From Odiellus spinosus (taxonomy: Eukaryota; Arthropoda; Arachnida; Opiliones; Phalangiidae), in the NCBI GenBank assembly GCA_963920705.1, contig OY987230.1, positions 18,687,320 to 18,751,319 on the forward strand: a stretch of 64,000 nucleotides of DNA, in the 5' to 3' direction. The position numbers and the translations under genes are program-made. Under the pieces are notes generated by a model, which was given only the letters and a program-made list of their open reading frames with translations, was not told the origin of the DNA and made no database searches. Position 1 is the first letter of the stretch; each line of letters opens with the position of its first letter. Shown here piece by piece: positions 47,641 to 59,246 of this stretch.

Positions 47641-48424
47641 AAACTAAATTACATAAATATTTTTTGACATTTTCATTTTTAAGTTTCTTAAGAACGTATC
47701 AATCCAGATGTCAAATATTTTAAATATTAATATAATTCATTGAAGTATTTCATTTAGAATAAAATAGAGGCTAAATTATAATGTATAAATTTAATTTGTT
47801 ATAAAGTCTTACCTTGAATTTAATTTCGTTATCTTTTTACTGTAAGTATAGAATTAAACGACATTTGACCTTTGGCATAAATTGGGGGTTTCTGATAAAA
47901 TTAATGAAAGAAATTTACTCTTTTGAAGTAATGTAGATGAAGCTCTTAATTGCTAGTTTTCGCTAGCTCTTTCAAACAAACACACGGAGCAAAGAAGAAA
48001 AGATATAGAGAATGAGAGAAAATGTAAATTTAATTATTCTTGACTCGCGCGCTTTCTTAACAACTCTATACGGAGCTATCCCATTCCTTCCATTTGTTTA
48101 AAGACAATGTATTAAAAGACGGGGAGAAAGTAACTACTTACCCCGGTCATCATCTTTGCTCTCTGTTTACCAGACAATTGCTTCGATTTAAATGAACAAA
48201 CTAACATCCTTTTCGCGAAAACTTTGTTGAACTATTTATATTTCCTATGAGAAATAACATAATGTATTGATCCGCCTCCAATATGACTTCATTCGTTAGT
48301 TTCCTTGTAACACGACTTGTGAAATATTGAAATATTATATGTATATAGCAACTTACTATTTGGTTTCGGTTTTCATTATACATTAAGGTTGGATACAGTT
48401 TTGTAAATATTTAAGAGCTTCGTT
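47641..48424. other. AT-rich unassigned DNA
   Basis: An inverted GGCGGATTAATACA-family copy lies at about 48235-48290 (TGTATTGATCCGCC). Nothing else recognised. Confidence 0.4.
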
Positions 48425-48930
48425 CATATTACAGCAGTCGTGCGAACTGGAAACCGTTTTCTTGATTCGATTTCTCGAAAGTGCTTCGGGAACCAGTTTC
48501 AAATCGATTTGACTTGATCAACATACACGCGAAATGTATGTTAAATATGCTTATGAAGATAATATAGCTACGGCAAGACTAGCATTTCTTAATCGATTTG
48601 AAACGGTAAAATCAAACCGATATTCAAATCGCCAGAAATCGTTTTAAGCGTCACGTGTTCACGCATTATCTTTATAAATCGATTTATCGTTGCGTCATCT
48701 ATCGGTTGTTGAAACCGAATCGGTACGAAACTGGTTCCCGAAGCAGTTTCGAGAAATCAAATCAAATCGATTTGATAAAAGACGGTTTCCGGTTCATACG
48801 ACTCAAACGGTTTAAATCGATTCAAAGGCCTAGTATGAACGCTGCTTTTGTAAGCATATGACGTTTAAAACGATGCCGAGCTATTTAAATATCGATTTTC
48901 AATCTATAGGTTAGTGTGAACGTAGCTAAT
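48425..48930. mobile_element. MITE-6 copy c, complex
   Basis: Two opposed family segments: GTGCTTCGGGAACCAGTTTC at about 48480, and its complement CTGGTTCCCGAAGCAGTTTC at about 48730. The whole behaves as a large foldback ending in AAATCGATTCAAAGGCCTAG and GTGTGAACGTAGC. The 68-codon frame at 48655-48861 is derived from this repeat. Confidence 0.65.
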
Positions 48931-50347
48931 GTGTATACAAATGCGCATTCAAATGGTGCCGAAACCCGGGCTTTAACCCAACTCAAGCGTTAATGAAAAT
49001 TCAAACTGACTGTGAACTTATTCTGTTCAGTCGGCGAAACAGAATACGATTAAAGGCATAATGGCTTGTATTTCTTGTACCGTTATACAACCACCTAAAC
49101 CACTATTTCAATACATTCACTTATGTTTTCTTGAAAACGAAACAAATTGTGTCTAAGAGTTAATAGAAAGTCGAAGGACAAGGAACCGAGTGATATCAAA
49201 CGCGGAAGTTCAGAACTAATTAGATTTTAAAAGTCGTTGGCTCTCGACTTTGTACTTCCTAATTTTAGCCTCTGGGGTTTAAAAGGGTATATGTTTTTGG
49301 GGGTTGGAGCTTTTGTTTTCGGTCTAGGCTAGTTGTTTTGTATTTTAGAAAGCTTCGAAACTATATAAGTTATATACATATACTATTTTAAATGAGGTAA
49401 AATTTTACGCAGGTGTATTTATGTAAATTATATATGTAGATATACTTTATATTTGAAAATATATATATTTATAATGTATACTTGAAAAGTGTTTGTTATA
49501 TACTTCTCGAACTAACGAAGCGCAAGTTAACCTCATATATATGAAAGATGTTAGGAGCTTACCGTAATTATTTTGTATACTGGTATATATATTTTCAATT
49601 GTTTCAAGCGTTCTTAATGGAATAATTCGGGCATTTCGACATAATCTTTAATCTCTTACGTTTAGCTTATCAGCCTATGTCCAATTAAAATGAAATAAAT
49701 TTATATCTTGAATTTTTAAAGAAGTAAAATAAATAATTAAATTAGAGAATTCAGCTCTGAATATATTTCATAGTATAATAGCGATAGGCATTTTTACGAA
49801 CCTTGGTATAATAGTATACATTAGAAAATCGATGAATTTTCAACCTGATTCTTTAATTAATTTTCTTTCTGATTTAATGATAATTAACTTCTTCGTAATC
49901 CTGTTATATACAGTAGTTGAAATATAAAGGTAAATGGCTACTTTCAAAGACGAAAAACCAAATTAAGAAAAGTTCCGAGAAATATTTGAATTTTAAGACT
50001 TAAAATTGGTAGCATTTGCGTAATTTTATTTTCATTTTGTTAGTTGTCTGATCAATTTTCCCGCCGTAGGAAATTAATATTTTGAGACGTGAAAGTGGCT
50101 TTGTGAAAAATTAGCCAGCATTTTGAACCTAAGCATAATTTGACGGAAATCACTAAATATCGTCTTCACCCCAAACACCAAAGTGTAGCTGTTGAAAGAT
50201 TTTTACAGTCGTTAGAGAAATCTATGTTTACAAGTTGTTTGTAATTTAGATAAAGCTAAGGCGGTTTTAAACATAATATTCAACCTTATATTTAATAAAA
50301 TAGATCAGTAAACCGTCTACGATTAAGATTCTAATTATCCACACAAT
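48931..50347. other. Unassigned DNA
   Basis: TA-rich microsatellite-like sequence at 49370-49480. A GGCGGATTAATACA-family copy at 50245-50300 (AAAGCTAAGGCGGTTTTAAA). No gene recognised. Confidence 0.4.
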
Positions 50348-50684
50348 CAGAAGCCGATGAAACCCTCCTTTGAAGTCTATTACTCCCGGGTCTTGTCTAC
50401 CCCTCTCTGTATGGGTTATTCTCAAAAGGCGCGATTCGTACGCCTCCTAACGGTAGATGTTTTCGGAGCGGGAGCTCGTCGAGCGAATATCTCTAGCAGC
50501 CTTGGAGTTCGTCCAAAAAACGTCGTCGTTTGTGGAGAGAGAGAATTTCCAATTTTCCGTAGACAGGGGGGATGAAGTAGGACCCCTTCTAACTCGCAAA
50601 ATTGGGAATTTTACCCATACAGAGAGGAGCGCTATATGGAACATTGGAGTAGTAGACTTCAAAGGAGGGTTTCATCGGCTTCTG
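50348..50684 (+). mobile_element. MITE-1 copy B5
   Basis: Subfamily B, 337 bp, perfect 7-bp target duplication ACACAAT at 50341-50347 and 50685-50691. One base differs from B3 by eye (AACTCGCAAAA against AACTCGTAAAA). Confidence 0.94.
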
Positions 50685-50691
50685 ACACAAT

Positions 50692-51864
50692 GTATACAAA
50701 CCTTTCAAGAATAGTATTAAAATAACCAAAACATAATGACACGTTTCAGATATAGATCTCGGTTAAAAGTTTAGTTTTTTCCTCATTTAGAACCTCTTTT
50801 TTTCTTCCTTCTTGATGATACGGTTTGTTGGGTTCATTCATGTTTATTATCTCCCATCTCCATTCCATCTTCTCATTTGTGTCAAATTTGGTCATGCCGA
50901 GACTAAAAGATTATCTAACCGCGTCTGTCCATGACCAGACGCTTACTGAAGTTATATAAGTAATGCTGTGTGTAGAAAATCACCCATTTCTGCCTTTATT
51001 TCCATTCAAATCATGAATTTGAACAAACAAGGGGTAGCTATACGAGGTTTGATAGCTATGGAAGTTGTTCACGGAGGAGAGTTTCTGTAACTACTTTTTG
51101 TCCTATGAGTGTTAATATCGTGTAATAATCCGCCCATATTTTTCTCTGTTTCGCAAACAATTCTTGAACAAAATTGTACACCTAAACCTTATTACAAACC
51201 TAGAGCACGAAAACTCTTTATTATAGATAGGGAAACTCTTTTAAGATTTTAATGCTGCAATCTTGGTAATGGTTTTACTTTCCCCTGGCGTGCGTTCGAG
51301 ATAAGTCCCAGAATGAAGTCAAAGGCGTTGGTCCCATGTTGCGTGGGAAGTGTTTTAACTATTTCATCGCCTTCTTTTCATTAATAAATTCGTCAAGGAC
51401 GAATTAAATAGTTCAGTTCAACTAGAAGGTACATCGAATAAGTAGCTACAAATAATGGTATTAAAAGTAACGGGTTTATAATACTGGTAACGCTAACTAC
51501 TCGGGTTGAAATTTAACCCCCATCTACCGTTGAGAATCTCGGGAGATGGAAATTCGCTTTAAAAGAGAAAAAATATCAAATTGGCACGTCAACTTGGATT
51601 GTACAGCGAAAATAGAGTTGGGATTCTTAAAGGTCTAGTGTCACGGAAGTTTTTAAATTTTATGTGGGAAAGACAATGGACTCATTTAGAGTTATGTGAG
51701 AGGCTCTAAAAATGAGACTAAATATGTCCAATTTGATTAATTGATGTTGTGTGATTGATAAATCGATATCTCAGCACTGCTTCGGGAACCACTTTCAAAC
51801 CTATTTTATACCTCTAGGTTCTTAAGAAACTGCCCTAAATTAAAATATCAAAAATATGTAGGCG
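50692..51864. other. Unassigned DNA with small repeat fragments
   Basis: An inverted GGCGGATTAATACA-family copy lies at about 51085-51170 and a MITE-6 fragment (ACTGCTTCGGGAACCACTTT) near 51775. No gene recognised. Confidence 0.4.
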
Positions 51865-52145
51865 CAGTGTAATTAACGATAATTTTCATCCTAAAGATAG
51901 AACTTTCTTGATTAAGTACTTTTACGAAAAAGACCCCGCGAAAGCGACCTCATGATGTTCCAGAACGCGCGAGAATAAACTGTAGGCTCTACAATATCCA
52001 CGTGACCATAATCATGACGTAGTATTGCGGGGAATTTTTATTTTAAAAGCTTCGAAAATGGCGATTATAAAATATGTATTTTTACTGTTACTGTTTTTTA
52101 TCGATCCTACCGAAAATTCTACTAGATTTCCATTGGAAACTGCTC
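51865..52145 (+). mobile_element. MITE-7 copy, forward orientation
   Basis: CTTGATTAAGTACTTTTACG, CCAGAACGCGCGAGAATAAA, ATCCACGTGACCATAATCAT, GTATTGCGGGGAATTTTTAT and TTCTACTAGATTTCCATTGG in order. One of the more complete copies. Confidence 0.7.
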
Positions 52146-52650
52146 GTTGTGAACCAAAACTCAACGTCTGGCAAGCGTAATATTTGAAGACGTATTTTTC
52201 TTATCAAAAATCAACGTTTTTTTCAAATAATAGTATATTTTTTATGACATTCTTCTAAAATTTCAATAATAAAATAACATTGATTACAATATTATTTGAG
52301 ATTTCTCCTTTAAAGAAGAATAGCGCCACGCTACGGGAAATTTTGGAAATAAGTAGATATGGTGGTGTAGAGAAAGTACTCGCGAGGAACTCCATTAACG
52401 TGACCTTTTCTATAATGCAAAGAATTGAATGAGTGATGGCGGGGCAAAATTCTGCATAAAACTTCTTTTCCACGCACTCTCGCTTCTATAGTTGAACTAT
52501 TCTAAAAACTCTCCTTTATTTTCGTAAGTTCCATTGAATTATAGAAACGTTAAAGGTAGGGTGAAGAGGAAAATTAAGGGTTCTATTAAAAATAAGACTT
52601 ATTGTTTGGGTATTAAAACATTCAGGAAATGTCTATAAATTGTGCAATTC
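52146..52650. other. Unassigned DNA
   Basis: Nothing recognised. Confidence 0.4.
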
Positions 52651-52860
52651 AATTAAAAGGAGAACCTTCGACCAATCAAAACATTCCCCACCTTTGGTTT
52701 CATGAAATACCCGTGACACGAGCTGTTGTAATCACGATTTTGCGCGTGAAAATAATCAAGAACGAGATTTAGCGCGCAATTCATAGAGTGCATGCCGCAG
52801 CACGTGTCACGGGGATTTCTTTTAATGATTAGTCCAAGGTTCTCCTTTTAATTGAATAAA
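52651..52860. mobile_element. MITE-5 copy c
   Basis: AATTAAAAGGAGAACCTTCG on the left, AAGGTTCTCCTTTTAATTGA on the right. The interior is inverted relative to copies a and b in part (CATGCCGCAGCACGTGTCAC near the right). Confidence 0.7.
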
Positions 52861-54125
52861 AAAATCAGGTTTCTGATTTTTGTACTGAATGTTTTACTAC
52901 GAAAACGTGTCTTATTTTTAGAAGAATCAATAAAAAGATATTTTATTTTTTCCTTAACCCCTCCCTTTAAGCGTAAGAAATATATTTTATTTTGTAAACC
53001 TAGTTTTTAAAACGGTTTTTTGCCAGAAGGTATTTGGAATAAGTGTCGTTTGTGAGTGAGATGGTAAATTCTTTCTATATATCTTGATTTATACAGAATG
53101 GACGTAAGTAATTGTTGCCAATTTAGTTTATTACAAGTACTTGAAGTGCGTTCATTTTGCGAAATAAAATTTACAAAGCTTTTGGTGAATTTATACAGAA
53201 TTTTTATATAGTTTCATAATCTAATCTTTTTCATTAGGATATTTTGAATAGTTTTTAAAGGTTTTTCCACCAATTCATACCCCGTTTCTATTTAGAGTTC
53301 ATGAAAAATTCGTGACTGTCTCACTTTAATTATTATTAATTAACGAGAGATAACTTAAATTGTGTCTAATTTTATGATAAAAAATAACTTAATTTCTGTT
53401 TCATGCTCTCTTTAAATTTGTTGTAGTCTGGTGTTAAAATGAGCTGTTCTTTTAGATTAGTCCTAATAAACGAGAAAATAAAGATAGTGTATAATGTTAC
53501 GAGAGAGCAATTTAGGCAATCAGGGGCCCATAAACAATCAAAAACAATGTTTCTGGAGTCATCTCTTTTTATGATCCCCTGCATTTTTACGATATGTGTC
53601 TGTGCTAGCTCTGGAGACTCTAGTACCTAGTATTTTATCTCATTTTCTCTCGGTTTCAAGCGTAAATTACATAATAGCGAAAGCGTCGGCGGATTACTAC
53701 ACAATATTAAACTGTATTGGGAATAAAAGTAGTTTATAAAATGCAATAATTATTAATATTGAAGACCCATTCTTTCGTTCAGATTAGTTGATCTTCTATT
53801 TGAGATTTAGCCTTTTGTGTTAATCTGCCGGAATTTTTCTAATTATGCCAAGTATATGGGGGGAGGCTATGAGGGGAAAGATAGGAATTGTTTTTTGAGA
53901 GATTCGACAAATATTTTAAAATGAAAAATAGTAATTCATTTCGTTTTCTGTCTGCAATTTATTCCAGGAGATTAAGAGAAATTTCGTATGATAATCCTTA
54001 AATTATATGTCAAAGGTTAAATCTTTTAAACCTAAATATCAAATATTATTATAATTACACCCTTATAAAGAACTAATTGTAGCGCATACGCATTACATAT
54101 CCCTCCGCGGTGGCTTTGCTAGCGT
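52861..54125. other. Unassigned AT-rich DNA
   Basis: GGCGGATTAATACA-family copies lie at 53670-53740 (AGCGAAAGCGTCGGCGGATT) and, inverted, near 53805. A MITE-7 tail lies at 53275-53330. No gene recognised. Confidence 0.4.
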
Positions 54126-54131
54126 GTCCCT

Positions 54132-54368
54132 TTAGAGTGTGTCAGTATACAGTTTATGATTTTTATTAATTAAAGAAATATTGGGAGACAGCATCTCCAT
54201 TCCTTTAAATGTATTAGTAGCAATTGCGAAATAATATGGCGTGTCACTCTCCAGTTGCTGCAGCTCGTAATGCGTGGTTTTGTAGCTATTATTAGTGTCT
54301 TTCCCGTTTCTCGAATTTATTCGTTGGTGGCTCGTGAATAAGTGTTTAAGTTTTATAGGATGAATCAT
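54132..54368 (-). pseudogene. Fibronectin type III-like exon or exon remnant
   Basis: The minus-strand frame contains at residues 33-66 the pattern Tyr-x-Leu-x-x-Leu-x-x-x-Thr-x-Tyr-x-Phe-x-Ile-x-(Ala/Thr), then a Gly four to six residues on and a Ser-Pro. This is the hallmark of strands E to G of a fibronectin type III domain. Codons here are GC-richer than the flanks. The first half of the domain (the conserved Trp and strands A-C) is not seen upstream, and I find no strong acceptor or donor, so this may be one exon of a split domain or a decayed fragment. The parent could be an adhesion protein, a receptor phosphatase or similar; nothing here decides. Confidence 0.35.
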
Positions 54369-54369
54369 T

Positions 54370-54929
54370 AATAATAAGTCTTACACGTTTTTCACCTTAC
54401 TGCCTTAGTCTTAATTAACAAAGACTTCTCGGAAATATTTTAAATTTAGCGTTTAGGCCTCGCCACCCTCTCCTTGTTTATTTTCTTTTTTATTCCCCGA
54501 GACAAAAATGCTATTTAAAGCTAAACAGGGAAATTAGATAGTAGTTTTCCTACTACACTAGTAACTACTGTATCGTTAGGGTTATTTATATATTAAACGC
54601 TCTTCTGTAATTTCTAAAAAAAATAGTTCTTTTCTGTCTTGATATTAGGTCTACAATATTGTAAATTTTAATTACATTCACTACCTTAGTTTAATATACT
54701 GGGTGTTTCATAAATTGTGGTAGGACCGAGCTACAGTGCGTTCTATGGGTCATTTTAAGACGAAAATGTTCTATGACGTTTTGTCGTACTGGGCGCCATT
54801 TAAGAGTTATGAAATGAATCATGTGCGGATGATCCCTTAACATACATTAATAAACGTATACTCAATGATAAAATACGCTAAATTATTTAGCTGGTACTTT
54901 AAAAGCACGCGCGCGTATTTTAAAAAAAA
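54370..54929. other. Unassigned DNA with a possible repeat fragment
   Basis: 54700-54830 begins ACTGGGTGTTTCATAAATTG and has the look of a dispersed element terminus, but no second copy is visible in the window. Confidence 0.3.
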
Positions 54930-55213
54930 TTAAATTTACCATCAAAAAAGGCTTAGCTAGATTCATGGAGATCTTGAATTTCTTTGCATTGAAAGGTCAT
55001 TGACCAATGAGCATAGTGCTGTCTTTAAGGCGATATCTCCGTGTGACTTCCAATAACCTTCGATTATTTGCTGACCCTTCACTGAGAAGAAATTCAGGAT
55101 TTCCATGAATCCAGCTAAGCCTATTTTGATGGTAAGTTTAAAATTTATTTCTAGTTTAAACGATAAGGAATCGATAAAAATAACTTATTGTTAGGTTGCA
55201 TTCTCCCTTTATG
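54930..55213. mobile_element. MITE-4 copy e (diverged)
   Basis: Foldback core GGCTTAGCTAGATTCATGGA ... CCATGAATCCAGCTAAGCC, then ACGATAAGGAATCGATAAAA and the right end GGTTGCATTCTCCCT. The flank reads TTAT rather than TTAA. The left outer arm is missing. Confidence 0.7.
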
Positions 55214-55379
55214 ATCATCATTAATATTCCTAGCTTTAGTTATTAAAAAAATAAAACACTTAAGAGCATGCTTTTTAACATCCGCTATGGGTAGTTTTAA
55301 TCTTATGTTGGCTATAATCACAACCATAATTTAATGTTTTTCGTTATCTTGTTGACCAACAAACAAATAAATGAGAAAA

Positions 55380-55738
55380 CCTCTACCTCGATAACTCCGT
55401 GATGTATTTTGGTATTAGGCTAAAAATAGACACGCATGGGAAAGAATCCTTCCAATGCCCGTTAGGTTTATAGGAATTGTTTAGTGGAAACCCTACTACA
55501 GCCAGTCGCGCACCCTTGACGATGTAACGAAACCTTGACACGTGTGGTACTCTCGCGATGTAGAGAGGCCAAGAAAAACGCGGCACCCTCAGCTTGCTTA
55601 CGCTTAAGATTTTTCTTATTTTTGGCCGTCAAAATAGGCTTAGGATCAGGGTTGAAAATTCTTCTTTTAAGTTAACACGAAGGCATTTTAGTCGGTATGA
55701 TATAAGTTGTAAATGTCAGTATTTATTAATTAGTAATT
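55380..55738 (+). promoter_or_regulatory. Candidate upstream region of the plus-strand gene
   Basis: CpG-containing, GC-richer DNA (AGTCGCGCACCCTTGACGAT) lies 100-350 bp upstream of the first recognised coding exon. No TATA box or initiator can be called with confidence. The open minus-strand frame at 55383-55586 is not recognisable as a protein. A promoter or 5' UTR role is inferred from position and composition only. Confidence 0.25.
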
Positions 55739-55829
55739 ATGGAGAGAGAAGCTGCATTAGCCAGATTAGTTAGTCGTTTTACGGACGAATTAGTAGCTGC
55801 CTTGAATGACCCTTCAACCCTGCCTAGAC
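55739..55829 (+). CDS. Exon 1 of an unidentified plus-strand gene
   Basis: ATG at 55739, with an in-frame stop 12 bases upstream, opens 30 codons plus one base and ends at a canonical donor, AGAC|GTAAGTTC. The peptide begins Met-Glu-Arg-Glu-Ala-Ala-Leu-Ala-Arg-Leu, continues as a probable amphipathic helix (...ArgPheThrAspGluLeuValAla...) and ends in a Pro/Thr-rich turn. Codon use and GC content are clearly above the surrounding AT-rich DNA. The phase-1 donor matches the phase of exon 2 at 62980. I do not recognise the family. The protein has no signal peptide, so it is presumably intracellular. Confidence 0.65.
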
Positions 55830-56426
55830 GTAAGTTCTCTTAACTGTATTTTTTCCAAGGCTTATTTTTCGATTTAATTTGCTAAAAAATTGTTTAAATT
55901 CCTGGTAATTAATTATTAATATGATATGTGAACAGTATAAGATTTAATTTAGGTTCGTCATGTTAATATTAATTGAAATAATAAAAATGCCGAACGGGAA
56001 ATATCTAGTTTAATGATTAGACTTAATTATGTAAGTAAAATTAATTAAACCTTTGTTGTCGAGACAGTAAATAACAATCGATGTATATATTTTTTTAATG
56101 TCTTCAATTATTTAATTAATTTAATTAAACCCCTTCTTAATTAGAAATAATTAAATATAGGTTTATCACCTGGTTATTAATTTATAAAACTTAGAATATA
56201 CATAATTTTATAAAAAGGGGCTAGAGAAAATTCCACCCCTATTTCTGAGCTTTGCCTTCATTGGATAGTGTTGTCAGAACCTCTGCGAGTCGAGTTCTGT
56301 TCGGATCAGTTCCAATCGGAAGCGCCTTTCTATCTGTGTCGTGTTTGACAGTCTTGACTCAAAGGTATTGGCTAGGACAATTTAAAATGGACACCACTCT
56401 TAATAGAGAAAGATGAGTAACAAAGC

Positions 56427-56592
56427 CTGGCGTTTATTAGCGTCCTCTAACGGCAAACAGTGTATAAAAAATAGTAACACAAACGAAACCACGTGTGCAT
56501 CTGCCTATACTTTATACATAGCAGACACGCGGTTTTGTTAGTTACTAATTTTGCCGGCACTGTTTTGGCCATTAGAGGACGCTTATGAACTC
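56427..56592. mobile_element. MITE-3 copy f
   Basis: GGCGTTTATTAGCGTCCTCT and CGGCAAACAGTG on the left, GGCCATTAGAGGACGCTTAT on the right, with paired GTAACACAAACGAAACC / GGTTTTGTTAGTTAC inner arms. Confidence 0.8.
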
Positions 56593-57121
56593 CTGTTTTC
56601 GTTGTTCATTCGCCTTTATCTATTAAGATATGTGTACATAGCTACTTTTTCACTTGACACTGTTTTTCTAAACTAAATTATACTTTTCACTGTCCCTTTC
56701 ATAATCCAAAGTTAAAACCCTTTCCAGAACAATTGTCGATAATACTTTTTCGTCCCACGATCGTTACATTTTAACAGTTTTTCCCAAGATTAACTTCCCA
56801 TGGTTCCTTTTTTCTTCTCATTCATTTTAACGGAATTCATATAGTATAAGCTTAGTAATACTAACGTCAAGTATTATTAGTTCAAGTCATTTATTATGAT
56901 AGTGAAAAGGGTTAGGTTTTTTTTTTTTTTGGATAGAGGTGGTAGGAAAAGTAAGCAGTAAACTCCCATTTTTACTAGCGATAAATTTAGAAGAGGGTTA
57001 AATTTCTCTTCTTTATCCATCCATGCTCTTGACATCGTATCTTCCCCTTGCAAATTAGATTTCGGCTTGGGATAATGCGGAACTTGGAAGAAAAAAAATT
57101 ATGGTAATAGTTTATTTCATA

Positions 57122-57213
57122 TTAATTTGGCAGCGAGCTCCAAGCTAAATCCCACCTTTTTATAATTTAAAAAAAAAGCTATGGAGTTTAGGTTTGTAGG
57201 CGCTGCCAAATTA
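57122..57213. mobile_element. MITE-12, about 92-bp foldback
   Basis: TTAATTTGGCAGCGAGCTCC pairs with GGTTTGTAGGCGCTGCCAAA-TTAA at the other end. A single copy in the window. Confidence 0.5.
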
Positions 57214-57531
57214 AGTTGAAATCAACTATAAAAAAGGGGTAGGAAAAATTATTGCCTTTAATAAATTGTTTTTGCACGGTACCTGGTTTTATTAGCTTAG
57301 TAAAAATAAAGCTACTTAATAATCTAAACCCATTATCATCTCATGGGTGTATTTTTTATGTAAACACTGAATCGAAAACACTGGATTTATTTTATTTTTA
57401 TTTCGAGAATTGCTGTTCTAGGAATATAATGAGTCTTGTTATTCGTTAAAAATTACAAGCTACCCTGAACTAATTGCCATAAACAAATTTTCTGGGTTCT
57501 TAGACCCTAAAATTAATATGATCAGGAATAT

Positions 57532-57866
57532 CAGAAGCCGATGAAACCCTCCTTTGAAGTCTATTACTCCCGGGTCTAGTTTACCCCTCTCTGTATGGGT
57601 TAGTTTCAAAAAGCGCGATTCGTACGCCTCCTAACGGTAGATATTTTCGGAGCGGGAGTTCGTCGAGCGAATATCTCTAGCAGCCTTGGAGTTCCTCAAA
57701 AAAAACGTCGTCGTTTGTGGAGAGAGAGAATTTCCAATTTTCCGTAGACAGGGGGTATGAAGTAGGACCCCTCCGATCTCGTAAAATTAATTTTATCCAT
57801 ACAGAGAGGAGCGCTATATGGAACATTAGAGTAGTATACTTCAAAGGAGGGTTTCATCTACTTCTG
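57532..57866 (+). mobile_element. MITE-1 copy A7
   Basis: Subfamily A, with CTACTTCTG at the right end. Perfect 7-bp target duplication GGAATAT at 57525-57531 and 57867-57873. A short deletion is present in the AATTGGGAATTTTACCC block. Confidence 0.92.
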
Positions 57867-57934
57867 GGAATATTAAATGTATCTTAAATACCTTAAAATG
57901 AGGCTATCACCGTAATTATTTCTATGACAATTGT

Positions 57935-58012
57935 ATATATGTTTTGAATTGTTTTTAACGATCTTTCCGAAAATGTTACTCAATTTTAATTTTAAGTTCA
58001 TGAAAAAGCACT
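57935..58012 (+). mobile_element. MITE-7 fragment
   Basis: ATGTTTTGAATTGTTTTTAA, CGATCTTTCCGAAAATGTTA and AAGTTCATGAAAAAG, the right end of the family. Confidence 0.55.
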
Positions 58013-59246
58013 TTAAGTCCTAAGCTAATCCCAAAATCCAAGCTATATAATAAAATATATCGTTAAATGTATCTTAAATCCAAATTTATCAAATTCAGCT
58101 TGTATAAATTCCTTCAATATAAAACCGCAGTTATTTCCGATAGTAGATTGACCATGAGTAGATTATAGCCTGGGTTTTGAGCCCCTTCCCCCAAATCTAC
58201 CCCCCCCCCCCGTTCCCTTATAAGATATCCCATTTAATCCCATCAAGAGAGGGGAACTTTCCACCCTTTTGTGAAACTCGACAAAGCCGCGTCGTCGTTG
58301 GGGAAGTTGGATCTATAGTTATAACCATAATCCGAGCAATTACCTTTGCCTCCTAAATTCGTAATCAAATAGGGATTTAAGCGTATAACCTAAACCTAGC
58401 CGCGTGCTATACTGTATTATTGACCCTAAGCCGTCTTGGCAAGCGTTGATAACGCCCCATAACACCCCCTTATTCCCAATAACTTTTCAAAGTTATTCTA
58501 CTATGAATAACTTGGTTGAGACTTAGCGTGACCGTCTAAAGGACTTTCACAAGTAAATATTTAAATGTGTAAGCATACATTAACTGATTTCGTTATAATA
58601 ACTTTGTTGACATAAAAGACTCGCATGAGATTAGAGTAGAAATGATAGGAAATTAACTGAAATCGAACTTGTGAATAAAAAATACAGTTTACAGACAAAA
58701 ATTTCGGAGAACAAAATATTTTATTGAAAAAGTTAAGAACTATACATTGGTATTTCTCATACGTTTAATATTGATAAAGATTCGCTTTAAAGGCTTAAGC
58801 TCATTGTATAGCTAGCTTTGGGAAACCGCTAATTTACCTGTATACCTTCTAGATTGGTAACCAATGTGATCCGTAATTACTTAGAGAAAAAATCACATAG
58901 TATTGCGACTACTGTATAGTTAAGTGTGGGAATTGTGGTAATTCGCGTTCTGAAGAACGTGGTTTGCATATATAAATTAAATTTACGTCATTAGCCGCGG
59001 TATCTAGGTGAAATACAATATTGACAGACAACAAGATACGCTAGTTAATATACTTATTTAAGAAATATAATGAAACAACAAGTTAGGAAACCATAACATC
59101 CCAGATTACGGATTTAAAAGGGTTTTATCAAAAAAATATTTAGCGTACCTTAAGACCGCCTTTACCGGGATATGTTTAATAATTCTTTGAAAAGAGCGTG
59201 CGAAGAACGAACTTGAAATGTTTCCGTTACTTGTTCAATCAAACTT
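58013..59246. other. Intronic DNA downstream of the IR gene, nothing recognised
   Basis: Contains the C-run near 58200 and AT-rich sequence. The first polyadenylation-type AATAAA signal for the antisense gene cannot be assigned with confidence. Confidence 0.4.

Noticed and set aside
48655..48861. 68-codon frame
   Set aside because: It lies within a MITE-6 foldback copy and has no family resemblance.
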